Positions 25,195 to 32,578 of a DNA stretch of 39,802 bases are shown here, one piece after another. Made by a program: the position numbers and the translations under genes. This DNA comes from an uncultured Actinomycetes bacterium (GTDB taxonomy: Bacteria > Actinomycetota > Actinomycetes > Mycobacteriales > Mycobacteriaceae). The notes under the pieces are model-generated. The model made no database searches. It saw only the letters and a list, made by a program, of their open reading frames with translations, and was not told the DNA's origin. The stretch's first letter is position 1. The number at the start of each line of letters is the position of its first letter. The stretch spans positions 1-39,802 of the forward strand of contig CAIRCP010000111.1 in NCBI GenBank assembly GCA_903877095.1, read 5' to 3'.

Positions 25195-26232
25195 ATGCCC
25201 ATCGCAACCCCCGAGGTCTACGCGGAGATGCTGAACCGCGCCAAGGAACACCACTTCGCGTTCCCGGCCATCAACTGCACCTCGTCGGAGACCATCAACG
25301 CGACCATCAAAGGCTTCGCCGATGCCGGCAGCGACGGAATCATCCAATTCTCAACGGGCGGAGCCGAATTCGCCTCCGGGTTGGGTGTCAAGGAGATGGT
25401 GACCGGTGCCCTGGCGCTGGCCGAGTTCGCGAAGGTCATTGCGGCCAAGTACCCCATCACCGTCGCGCTGCACACCGACCACTGCCCCAAGGACAAGCTC
25501 GACACCTACGTCCGTCCGCTGTTGGGCGTTTCCGCGGAACTGGTGCGTGCGGGTAAGGATCCGTTGTTCAACTCGCACATGTGGGACGGCTCCGCGGTGC
25601 CGATCGCCGAGAACCTGGCGATCGCGCAGGAACTGCTCAAGCAAGCCGCGGCCGCCAGGATCATCCTCGAGGTGGAGATCGGCGTGGTCGGCGGCGAGGA
25701 AGACGGTGTCGAGGCCGAGATCAACGACAAGCTCTACACCTCGCCCGCCGACTTCGAGAAGACCGTCGATGCTCTCGGCGCCGGCGAGAACGGCCGCTAC
25801 CTGCTGGCGGCGACCTTCGGCAACGTGCACGGCGTCTACAAGCCGGGCAACGTCAAGCTCAAGCCGGCGGTGCTGGCCGAGGGGCAGCGGGTGGCCGCCG
25901 CCAAGCTGGGCCTGGCCGAGGGTGCCATGCCGTTCGACTTCGTCTTCCACGGCGGCTCCGGCTCGCTGAAGTCCGAGATCGAGGACTCGCTGAACTACGG
26001 CGTGGTGAAGATGAACGTCGACACCGACACCCAGTACGCCTTCACCCGGCCGATCGTCGGTCACATGTTCAGCAACTACGACGGTGTCCTGAAGGTCGAC
26101 GGCGAGGTCGGCAACAAGAAGGTCTACGACCCGCGGTCCTACATGAAGGCGGCCGAGGCGGGCATGAGCGCGCGGGTGGTCGAGGCGTGCAACGACCTCA
26201 AGAGCACCGGGCGGTCGGTCTCCGGAGGCTAA
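25195..26232 (+). CDS. fba: class II fructose-bisphosphate aldolase
   Basis: This 345-residue zinc-dependent aldolase cleaves fructose 1,6-bisphosphate into DHAP and glyceraldehyde 3-phosphate. It shows FAFPAINCTSSETINAT near the N terminus, the zinc/substrate motif VALHTDHCPKDKLD (about residues 91-104) with the catalytic Asp and zinc His, VEIGVVGGEEDGV (about 160-172), the Zn-site His in ATFGNVHGVYKPGN and the phosphate-binding FHGGSGSLKSEI (about 250-262). Length and motifs match M. tuberculosis Fba (Rv0363c). No class I aldolase features are present. It is followed by a long inverted repeat that probably ends the transcript. Confidence 0.97.
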   Translation: MPIATPEVYAEMLNRAKEHHFAFPAINCTSSETINATIKGFADAGSDGIIQFSTGGAEFASGLGVKEMVTGALALAEFAKVIAAKYPITVALHTDHCPKDKLDTYVRPLLGVSAELVRAGKDPLFNSHMWDGSAVPIAENLAIAQELLKQAAAARIILEVEIGVVGGEEDGVEAEINDKLYTSPADFEKTVDALGAGENGRYLLAATFGNVHGVYKPGNVKLKPAVLAEGQRVAAAKLGLAEGAMPFDFVFHGGSGSLKSEIEDSLNYGVVKMNVDTDTQYAFTRPIVGHMFSNYDGVLKVDGEVGNKKVYDPRSYMKAAEAGMSARVVEACNDLKSTGRSVSGG

Positions 26233-26249
26233 AGCCATTCACATCGAGG

Positions 26250-26305
26250 CTGCGTCCAGATAGCGAATTCCCTGAATTCAAGCCGAAAACGCGATCTGGA
26301 CGCAG
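26250..26305. terminator. perfect 12-bp inverted repeat between fba and the converging Rv0361-like gene
   Basis: CTGCGTCCAGAT (26250-26261) is perfectly complementary to ATCTGGACGCAG (26294-26305). The 32-nt loop contains two GAATTC copies (26265-26270 and 26274-26279) that can pair as an inner hairpin. It sits between convergent genes and can serve both. Its arms resemble the repeat at 4858-4893, suggesting a dispersed element. Confidence 0.65.
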
Positions 26306-26317
26306 GCTCGGTGCGCT

Positions 26318-27046
26318 TTACGACGACTGGCAGATCCGCCACTCGTCGTCGCGGTACTGAAGGTCGAAACTGCGTGTCGACGTCGTCGACGGGTCGAAGG
26401 CCATGTACGACGTGACGTTGGCCTCGGCATGGTCTCCGTTGACGACGATCTCATCGATGCTGGCGACCACGGGGTACTGCTTGGCCTCTGAGATCCGGGT
26501 GTAGGCGTCAGCCCAGGCCTTTTCGTCGTAGTTGTCGTAGCTCTGCTTGGTCGCGCCGCACGTCACCGATCGCAGCATCCCGAGGTCGCCGTTGCGCACC
26601 GCGTTGTCGAAACTCTGGATGGTCGAGCGCACCGCTTCCACCCGCGCTGCCTTCGCCGAGGTGGCGCGGCTGAACAGCAGGAAGCCGACGAGTGCCGCAG
26701 CGACGAGTGCGGTCAGCGCTACCAGGATCGGCACCAGCCAGCTAGGGCGCTGCGATCTGCGCGGCGGAATGGCGGTCGGCGCGGCGGTTCGCGGCCGGAC
26801 GTTGGTGAACAACACCTCGGTGGGCGCTGAATCGTCGGGCAGGCGATCGATGATCTGCGTCGACCCGGCATCGAAACCCGGTGCGGTATAACGGCGTTGC
26901 GCGGTATCGGCGGCCTTGTCGGCCGCTAATGCGCCGGGAATGTCGATCACCTCGGTGACCGGGTCGCTGTCGGCATCCGGCAGGTAGCCCTCGGCACCGG
27001 CGGCCGCGGGTGCGTCGTCGCGGCCGGTCCCGGACGGGTTCGACAT
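26318..27046 (-). CDS. conserved membrane-anchored protein (Rv0361-like)
   Basis: This 242-residue protein has an N-terminal disordered acidic region (1-95). A single transmembrane helix follows (WLVPILVALTALVAAALVGF, about residues 104-123). The extracytoplasmic domain of about 115 residues resembles NTF2/DUF4878-like mycobacterial domains (VRSTIQSFDNAVRNGDLGML and a C-terminal DLQYRDDEWRICQ). The N-terminal part faces the cytoplasm. Start MSNPSG at 27046; the upstream extension overlaps the divergent promoter. By order (fba, Rv0361, DUF3151) it matches Rv0361. The mgtE gene found between Rv0361 and fba in H37Rv is absent here. Confidence 0.8.
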   Translation of the reverse strand: MSNPSGTGRDDAPAAAGAEGYLPDADSDPVTEVIDIPGALAADKAADTAQRRYTAPGFDAGSTQIIDRLPDDSAPTEVLFTNVRPRTAAPTAIPPRRSQRPSWLVPILVALTALVAAALVGFLLFSRATSAKAARVEAVRSTIQSFDNAVRNGDLGMLRSVTCGATKQSYDNYDEKAWADAYTRISEAKQYPVVASIDEIVVNGDHAEANVTSYMAFDPSTTSTRSFDLQYRDDEWRICQSS

Positions 27047-27148
27047 GGGTGGTGCAGCCCTCTCGCTATGTATCTCCTCTGCGACCCTAGCGGGTGGGTC
27101 CGGTGACCGGCCGATAGCAACCCCGGGTGGCACCGGCAGAATGTGCCC

Positions 27149-27565
27149 ATGACTTCATTTGGCGATCTTCTCGGCCCCCGGCCAGTGCTATTACCCGGCG
27201 ACCCGGAGGCAGAATCAGATCTCGCCGCCGGCGAGAACCCCGTGATCGTCGCGGCCGCTCATCCGTCGGCCTCGGTGGCCTGGGCGGCACTCGCCGAGGG
27301 GGCACTGGCCGACGACAAGGCCGTCACCGCGTACGCCTATGCCCGCACCGGATATCACCGAGGATTGGACCAACTTCGCCGCAACGGCTGGAAGGGGTTC
27401 GGCCCGGTGCCCTTCGCGCACGAGCCGAACCGCGGCTTCCTGAGGTGCGTTGCCGCCCTGGCCCGCGCCGCGGACGCCATCGGGGAGACCGACGAGTTCG
27501 CCCGCTGCCTGGACCTGCTCGACGATTGCGATCCTGCCGCGCGCGCCGAACTGGCGCTCGCTTAG
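27149..27565 (+). CDS. DUF3151 family protein (Rv0360c-like)
   Basis: This 138-residue soluble protein starts MTSFGDLLGPRPVLLPGDPE, characteristic of the actinobacterial DUF3151 family. It continues with helical, Ala-rich repeats (ALAEGALADDKAVTAYAYAR, RTGYHRGLDQLRRNGWKG) suggestive of a TPR-like fold. The ATG at 27149 is preceded by CAGAAT 6 nt upstream, a possible -10 for a leaderless transcript; GTG at 27143 would add two residues. Function unknown. It is divergent from the Rv0361-like gene, as in M. tuberculosis. Confidence 0.85.
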   Translation: MTSFGDLLGPRPVLLPGDPEAESDLAAGENPVIVAAAHPSASVAWAALAEGALADDKAVTAYAYARTGYHRGLDQLRRNGWKGFGPVPFAHEPNRGFLRCVAALARAADAIGETDEFARCLDLLDDCDPAARAELALA

Positions 27566-27658
27566 TTCTTACAGACCTGGAGTATCTAGACCCGCGCCGT
27601 GGTCTCGGTGCGGTACGGTGCCGCGGTCGTTTGTGGAGCCCGAGAAAGAGGACACCCC

Positions 27659-28834
27659 GTGCGTATTGCCCTGTCGCTTGGTGCGGCGATCACGATCGGA
27701 CTGGGCACGGCCACGCCGGCGCTGGCCGCCAACCAGGCGCTGATGATCAACGGCATCGGCGGCGGGGCGGCCCTGCCGGACGTCGTGATGTCCGGTGTGC
27801 TGGGCGGTATGTTCGCCGACTATGACCGGCACAACGTCGACTGGCCGCAGCAGGCAAGCCCGGTCATCGGCCTGCGGTACAGCCTGGCCCAGTCCATCAA
27901 CATCGGCGCGGACAACCTCGATGCCGCCATCCGGCAGGCGCTGACCCGGACCGGGCCCGGCGAGCACGTGACGGTCGTCGGCTTGTCGGCCGGATCGCTG
28001 GTGGCCGACGAGGAACTTCGCCGGTTGGCCGCCAATCCGCGCTTTGACCCGAGCAGTCTCGACTTCGTCGTCGTCGGCGATTCAAGCCGGACCGCACTCA
28101 ACAAGAACCGCCACGATCCATTTCTGAACTACACCTACACCCCGCCGGTGGACAGCCCGTACAACACCACCTCGGTGATGGCTGAGTACGACGGATTCGC
28201 CGACTTCCCCGACCTGATGAACAATCTCGTCGCCGTTGCCAACGCCATTGCCGGCGAGATGGTCTCGCATGTGCCGTCGATGTTCACCGACTTGTCGACG
28301 GTGCCGTCGGGCAGTGCCACGGTGACCACCAACTCCCAGGGCGCGGTGCGGACGGATTACGTGATCTCCCCGGCGCACCTGCCCCTGGTGCAGGTGATGC
28401 CCCTGCTCGGACTGTTCGGTGAGTCATCGCTGAAATCGATCATCGATTCGGCGTATGTGCGCAACGACCCCCCGGGCGCCGGATCTCAGACCGCCGCCTG
28501 GGTGCCGACGGCCACCGCCGTGCCGGCCGCGAGCACGGCCGACGCGGCCGCGAGTAGGGCCGACGCGGCCGAAGTCGCCGGAGAAGCCGACGCCGTCGAC
28601 TCCGGCCCCGCCGCAGCCGACGCCAACCCCGTTGGTCCCGGCGCACTTCCCGAGGCCCAGGAAGGGTCCGAACCCGCCGACGGGCATGCTTCTTCCAGCG
28701 ACGAATCAGCCCCGGTTGGCGGTAGGCACCGAGGCGCGCGTGCTGGCGGGAATGCCGGCGGTGGTGCCAAATCCACTGGGGGACAGACTGATTCGAACTC
28801 GCCTCGAGGCGTTAGAGGACACCGGGCTTCGTAG
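27659..28834 (+). CDS. secreted PE-PPE-domain serine hydrolase
   Basis: This 391-residue protein has a Sec signal peptide (MRIALSLGAAITIGLGTATPALA, cleaved after ALA; GTG start at 27659 after GAGAAAGAGGA). An alpha/beta-hydrolase PE-PPE domain follows (about residues 28-245). It has an oxyanion-type MINGIGG, the nucleophile elbow VVGLSAGSLVA (Ser about residue 108) and VVVGDSSR (Asp region). There is no PE or PPE N-terminal module, so this is the free-standing form seen in many mycobacteria, with esterase or acyltransferase activity expected on glycolipids. The C-terminal 120 residues are low-complexity Ala/Asp/Gly/Ser, probably disordered and surface-exposed. It converges with the PII-like gene with only 7 nt between stops. 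Confidence 0.83.
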   Translation: MRIALSLGAAITIGLGTATPALAANQALMINGIGGGAALPDVVMSGVLGGMFADYDRHNVDWPQQASPVIGLRYSLAQSINIGADNLDAAIRQALTRTGPGEHVTVVGLSAGSLVADEELRRLAANPRFDPSSLDFVVVGDSSRTALNKNRHDPFLNYTYTPPVDSPYNTTSVMAEYDGFADFPDLMNNLVAVANAIAGEMVSHVPSMFTDLSTVPSGSATVTTNSQGAVRTDYVISPAHLPLVQVMPLLGLFGESSLKSIIDSAYVRNDPPGAGSQTAAWVPTATAVPAASTADAAASRADAAEVAGEADAVDSGPAAADANPVGPGALPEAQEGSEPADGHASSSDESAPVGGRHRGARAGGNAGGGAKSTGGQTDSNSPRGVRGHRAS

Positions 28835-28841
28835 CGACCGA

Positions 28842-29150
28842 TCAGGCGGACAATGCCAGCGCAGGCGTCTCGACCCACATCTCGGCGTCGCTGAAGATCC
28901 CGGCCGCGTAGGCGAAGGACATCGCGTCGAAGACGGTTTCCACGGTGTCGTCGTCGACGACGAGGTCGATCCGCACAGCGGGGGTGAACCGCGCGGGGTT
29001 CCGGAAGCTTTGGTAGTCCTCGATCGCGGAGGCGTTGCGAATGTCGGCCCGGATCGGGCTGATCCGGACCGTGTCCACACCGGTGGGGGGGACGACCGCC
29101 GAGAGCGCCTGGTCGGTCACGCGCTCGGCGATGATGGTGATGGTCTTCAT
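28842..29150 (-). CDS. PII-like signalling/sensor protein
   Basis: This 102-residue protein begins MKTITIIAERVTDQALSAVV with a ferredoxin-like beta-alpha-beta start. It has ISPIRADIRNASAIEDYQSF where PII proteins carry the T loop, then ARFTPAVRIDLVVDDDTVET and FDAM, matching the PII pattern lP-KVKIEIVV-DDxVExVIdai. The canonical uridylylated Tyr and ATP-site residues are not clearly kept, so it fits the broad PII-like class (SbtB/CutA/PII-NG type) rather than GlnB. It follows a CDF metal exporter gene by 111 nt on the same strand. PII-like proteins often sit next to the transporter they regulate. Start at 29150, with AGGAG upstream. Confidence 0.65.
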   Translation of the reverse strand: MKTITIIAERVTDQALSAVVPPTGVDTVRISPIRADIRNASAIEDYQSFRNPARFTPAVRIDLVVDDDTVETVFDAMSFAYAAGIFSDAEMWVETPALALSA

Positions 29151-29261
29151 GCTCCCGGCTCCTCTGCCTCGTTGGTGAAGACCACTCTGCGTGATCGCCG
29201 AGGTGCCGGCTGTCCACCGGCGGGACCGGACACCGGACGATGGCGCGGTCCCCCGATCGGC

Positions 29262-30155
29262 CTACAGATCGTGTTGGGTGGGGCAGCCTTCGGTCGATCC
29301 AGGGGGCTCCACCTGGACGGTGGCGTGCCCTAGTCCGCGCTCGGCCAGAATCGCCTGTGCATCCTCCAGAACGCGCTCGGAGGTGCCGTTGGTGCCCAGA
29401 TGTGCGGTCGCCATATCTCTGCCCGGCACTAGCGTCCAGACGTGCAGGTCGTGCACTTCGGTGACGCCGTCGACGGCGGCCAGTGCCGACCGCAGTTCAT
29501 CGACGTCGATGTGTTTGGGGGAGGACTCGGACAGGATGCGCAGCGCCGCCCGCGCCAGGGCGATGGCCCGCGGCAGCACCCACAGCGCGACCAGGACCGC
29601 CACGACGGTGTCGGCGTAAGGCCAGTGCGTCGTCACCGTCACGATGCCGGCGATGAGCACCCCGACGCTACTGACCGCGTCGGCGACCACCTCCATGTAG
29701 GCGCCCTTGACCGCCAGGCTGCTCTCCGACTGCGACCGCAGCAGAAGCACCACAGCGATATTCGCGGTCAGGGCCAGCAGAGCCACCGCGATCATCGGCC
29801 AGCCCGGGATCTGCGGCGGCTCCCCGAGGCGTTCGATGGCCTCGTAGACGATGAAGACCGCCACCCCGAGCAGCAGCACCGCATTGGCTACCGCGGTGAA
29901 CACCTCGGCGCGGTGCCAGCCGTAAGTCCGGGCCGCCGACTTCGAGCCGCGGCGGGCCAGCAACACCGCCGTCAGCCCCATGAACATTGCGACAAGATCG
30001 GTGAGCATGTGGGTGGCGTCGGCCAGCAACGCCAGTGAATTGATGGCCAGCGCAGTGGTGAGTTCGACGACGAAGAACACACCCAGGATGGCCGACGCCA
30101 TGATCATCCGGCTGGCTCGGGTATCGGCGCTGCCGTGGCTGTGTCCGGCTCCCAT
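29262..30155 (-). CDS. CDF-family divalent metal cation exporter
   Basis: This 297-residue protein starts with a His-bearing N terminus (MGAGHSHGSADTR) and has six TM helices. The TM2 metal site is ADATHMLTD (His-x3-Asp, about residues 46-54). The TM5 site is GAYMEVVADAVSSVG (about 150), where Glu replaces the usual His, giving Glu-x3-Asp. The cytoplasmic C-terminal domain (about 205-297) contains VDGVTEVHDLHVWTLVPG. It would export Zn, Co, Mn or a similar ion by proton antiport; the Glu substitution makes the metal uncertain. The ATG at 30155 lies 6 nt after a good -10, implying a leaderless mRNA. Confidence 0.9.
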   Translation of the reverse strand: MGAGHSHGSADTRASRMIMASAILGVFFVVELTTALAINSLALLADATHMLTDLVAMFMGLTAVLLARRGSKSAARTYGWHRAEVFTAVANAVLLLGVAVFIVYEAIERLGEPPQIPGWPMIAVALLALTANIAVVLLLRSQSESSLAVKGAYMEVVADAVSSVGVLIAGIVTVTTHWPYADTVVAVLVALWVLPRAIALARAALRILSESSPKHIDVDELRSALAAVDGVTEVHDLHVWTLVPGRDMATAHLGTNGTSERVLEDAQAILAERGLGHATVQVEPPGSTEGCPTQHDL

Positions 30156-30161
30156 GGCTGG

Positions 30162-30190
30162 AATATAGGCAGCACCACCTGGGGCGGCAA
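30162..30190 (-). promoter_or_regulatory. sigma70-type promoter of the CDF exporter gene
   Basis: On the minus strand TTGCCG (30190-30185) is followed after exactly 17 bp by TATATT (30167-30162), then 6 nt to the ATG. Both hexamers and the spacing are good, and transcription would begin at or next to the start codon. No metalloregulator palindrome is obvious in the spacer. Confidence 0.7.
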
Positions 30191-30240
30191 GCGGCGGGAG
30201 CGTCCTGGTGGCCGGTGATCCCGATCCATGAGCCGGTGGT

Positions 30241-30274
30241 CTCGGTCGCGAACCGCTCTCGGTCGCGAACCGCG
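30241..30274. repeat. 17-bp tandem repeat, two copies
   Basis: CTCGGTCGCGAACCGCT (30241-30257) is followed directly by CTCGGTCGCGAACCGCG. Each copy contains the near-palindrome CGGT-CGCGA-ACCG. It lies in the 240-bp gene-free region between the CDF and M50 protease genes and could be a regulator-binding array. Confidence 0.7.
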
Positions 30275-30275
30275 A

Positions 30276-30295
30276 TTAGGTACTTAGGTCCCTAT
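30276..30295. promoter_or_regulatory. DosR-box-like site between the CDF and M50 genes
   Basis: TTAGGTACTTAGGTCCCTAT matches 15 of 20 positions of the DosR consensus (TTSGGGACTW then WAGTCCCSAA), with a full right half GTCCC and a G-to-T change in the left half. It lies 120 nt upstream of the CDF start and 33 nt before the hairpin at 30328-30362. A possible -10, GATACT at 30314-30319, follows on the + strand. It may serve either direction, or be chance. Confidence 0.35.
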
Positions 30296-30327
30296 GGGCA
30301 GCGTCCCCGGCGCGATACTTTGACCCG

Positions 30328-30362
30328 AGTACGGCAGCGGTGAGGGGGTCCGCTGCCGTACT
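30328..30362. terminator. perfect 13-bp hairpin downstream of the M50 protease gene
   Basis: AGTACGGCAGCGG (30328-30340) is perfectly complementary to CCGCTGCCGTACT (30350-30362) around a 9-nt loop. It lies 33 nt past the stop of the minus-strand M50 gene, the usual place for a terminator. On the + strand it is followed by AAAACTGTTTGT. No U tract is present on either strand. It could alternatively be the body of a small RNA. Confidence 0.65.
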
Positions 30363-30395
30363 AAAACTGTTTGTCCTGAACTTGTTTGTCGTCGG

Positions 30396-31181
30396 CTACA
30401 GCCAGGCCGACCAGAATCGCGTCAGCGCGCCGCCGTACATCCACAGTTTGTCGTCGAGACCGGACAGGTCGAACAGCCACGACACCCCGGAGAAGAACCA
30501 CCTGTTCAGCCCCGGAACGATCAGCACCAGCAGCAGGATCATGAACCCGTATTGGCGGACCGGTTCCAGCGCGCGCTGGGTGGAAGGGCTCAGGTGCGGC
30601 TCCAGAGCCGCGTAGCCGTCCAGGCCGGGGATGGGCAACAGGTTCAGCACCAAGGCGGTGATTTGAAGGAAGCCCAGAAATGCCACGCCGGCCCAGAACA
30701 CCGTGTGCTCGTAGCTGAAGAACAGCCGGGTGGCGGCCAGCAGCAAGACGGCGAGCACCAGGTTGGCGAACGGGCCGGCGAGGTTGACGATCGTGCGCTG
30801 ACGCGGGGTCATGAACCCGGTGCGCAGGTAGACCGCACCGCCCGGCAGCCCGATGCCGCCCAGCGCGATGAACAGCAACGGCAGGCCCAGCGACAGCAAC
30901 GGGTGGGAGTACTTCAGCGGGTTCAACGTCAGATAGCCGCGCGCGGCGACGTCGGAATCGCCGAATCGCCAGGCTGTGTAGGCGTGGCCGAACTCATGCA
31001 GGCACAGCGACACCAGCCAGCCGCCGATGACGAAGATGAACACCCCGATCCGCCCGGCCGGCGAGGTGGACTGCGCGGCCGTCCAGGCCAGCACACCGCC
31101 GGCCGCGGTCAGCGCGACGAGTGCCAGGAACACCGGGCTGGGACGCACGGACTGATGCAACGGGCGAATGCTCACGTTCAC
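30396..31181 (-). CDS. site-2-type M50 zinc metalloprotease (Rv0359-like)
   Basis: This 261-residue intramembrane protease has about six TM segments. The zinc motif His-Glu-x2-His is in LCLHEFGHAYTAW (about residues 60-72), and the third ligand region NLLPIPGLDGYAAL (about 200) has the Asn-Pro-Asp-Gly-like turn. It would cut membrane proteins within the bilayer. The first GTG codon at 31181 (VNVSIRPLHQ) is chosen because the ATG-initiated longer frame from 31232 overlaps the divergent P450 start. By position beside Rv0358 and purA it corresponds to Rv0359. A strong hairpin follows its stop. Confidence 0.85.
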   Translation of the reverse strand: MNVSIRPLHQSVRPSPVFLALVALTAAGGVLAWTAAQSTSPAGRIGVFIFVIGGWLVSLCLHEFGHAYTAWRFGDSDVAARGYLTLNPLKYSHPLLSLGLPLLFIALGGIGLPGGAVYLRTGFMTPRQRTIVNLAGPFANLVLAVLLLAATRLFFSYEHTVFWAGVAFLGFLQITALVLNLLPIPGLDGYAALEPHLSPSTQRALEPVRQYGFMILLLVLIVPGLNRWFFSGVSWLFDLSGLDDKLWMYGGALTRFWSAWL

Positions 31182-31222
31182 GAAGGTACCGCCGGGATGG
31201 TGGTCTGTGGGATGGTCGTGAC

Positions 31223-32551
31223 ATGCGTCCACCAGCTTTGCCCGCGCCGCGGCCCCTCGGCCCGCTATTCGGCGGTTTGTACGCCGCGGCCTACGGACTG
31301 GGCGGCCAGCCGTTGGTGGCTCAGGCAGTGCGCCGGCTCGGTCCGGTGGTGGCGCTGCCGGTGCTGGGGTACGGACCGGTGGTCGCGGTGGGCGACCCCG
31401 CCTTGGCCAAACAGGTGTTTGCCGCCAAGCCCGACGTCCTGCTCGGCGGTGCCGGCGTAGGCCCTGCCGGGGCGATCTATGGCAACCGGTCGATGTTCGT
31501 TCAGGAGGAGCCCGAGCACCTGCGCCGCCGCAAACTGCTCACCCCGCCACTGCTGGGCAGCGCCCTGGCCGGCTACGTGCCGATCATCGAGGAGGCCACC
31601 CGCGCGGCGATGGCGCGCTGGCCGACGGGGCGGCCGATGCGGATGCTGGAGGCCGCCCGGGAACTGAGCCTGGATGTGATCGTGCGGATCATGTTCGGCG
31701 TCACCGATCCGGCCGACGTCGCCCGCATCGGAGAGCCGTTCGACCAACTGCTGGTCCTGGCCATCTCCGAGGAGACCGCCGTGCGCTACGCCGCGCGGAG
31801 GCTGGGCGCACTGCGGTTCTGGGGCCGGCTGGGCGGCGTCAACCGTCGCATCGACGAGGTGCTGATGCCGATGATCGCCGCCCGCCGCACCGATCCGGGC
31901 CGTCCTGCGGGGATCCTCGGGATGCTCGTCGACGCCCGATCCGAAGACGGAGACAGTCTGTCCGACAAAGAGATTCGTGATGATCTGGTCACCCTGGTGT
32001 TGGCCGGGCATGAGACGACGGCGACGACGCTGGCCTGGGTGATCGACCTGCTGCTGCACCATCCCGGGGCGCTCGAACGGGTGCGGGCCGAGGCGCATGC
32101 CGGGGAGAGCGCGTACACCGAGGCGGTGATCAACGAGACGCTGCGGCTGTGGCCGCCGGCCCCCATCACCGGCCGGATGACGGTGGGCCGATATCAACTC
32201 GGCGACTACACCCTGGAGCCGGGAACCCGCATCGTGCTGCTGCTCGACGTGGTCAACCGCGATCCCGACGCCTACCCCGACCCCGACGAGTTCCGCCCGG
32301 AGCGATTCCTGGGCACCCGGCCGCAGCCGTCGGCGTGGATACCGTTCGGCGGCGGCATCAAGCGCTGTATCGGCGCCGCCTTCGCGATGTGCGAGATCAC
32401 CACCGTGCTGCACACCCTGCTGCGGGATGGTGAACTCGAAGCGGTCTCCGACCGCCCGGAGAGCCCGCCGTGGGGGGCTGCTCCGGTTCTGGTGCCGCGC
32501 AACGGAACTCGCGTTCGGTTCCATCCGGCGGTCGCGCGGGCGAGCAGCTAA
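31223..32551 (+). CDS. cytochrome P450 monooxygenase
   Basis: This 442-residue P450 has the I-helix oxygen-activation motif LVLAGHETTATTLAW (about residues 257-271), the K-helix ExxR in INETLRLWPPAP (about 303-314), the meander PERF and the heme loop FGGGIKRCIGAAFAM (about 375-389) with the Cys thiolate ligand. It needs a ferredoxin and a reductase, neither of which is encoded nearby. The sequence style (bacterial class, fatty acid/lipid-like CYPs) suggests a lipophilic substrate; I cannot name the CYP family. The ATG at 31223 is divergent from the M50 gene with about 40 nt between them. It is not in the M. tuberculosis Rv0358-Rv0359 interval as I recall it. Confidence 0.93.
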   Translation: MRPPALPAPRPLGPLFGGLYAAAYGLGGQPLVAQAVRRLGPVVALPVLGYGPVVAVGDPALAKQVFAAKPDVLLGGAGVGPAGAIYGNRSMFVQEEPEHLRRRKLLTPPLLGSALAGYVPIIEEATRAAMARWPTGRPMRMLEAARELSLDVIVRIMFGVTDPADVARIGEPFDQLLVLAISEETAVRYAARRLGALRFWGRLGGVNRRIDEVLMPMIAARRTDPGRPAGILGMLVDARSEDGDSLSDKEIRDDLVTLVLAGHETTATTLAWVIDLLLHHPGALERVRAEAHAGESAYTEAVINETLRLWPPAPITGRMTVGRYQLGDYTLEPGTRIVLLLDVVNRDPDAYPDPDEFRPERFLGTRPQPSAWIPFGGGIKRCIGAAFAMCEITTVLHTLLRDGELEAVSDRPESPPWGAAPVLVPRNGTRVRFHPAVARASS

Positions 32552-32578
32552 AGCGGATTGCCGCCGCGCCGCAGTCCT

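Noticed and set aside
29222..29250. GGGACC...GGTCCC pair downstream of the CDF gene as a DosR box or terminator
   Set aside because: The arms are only 6 bp, the spacing is far from the DosR geometry, and no supporting signal is nearby.
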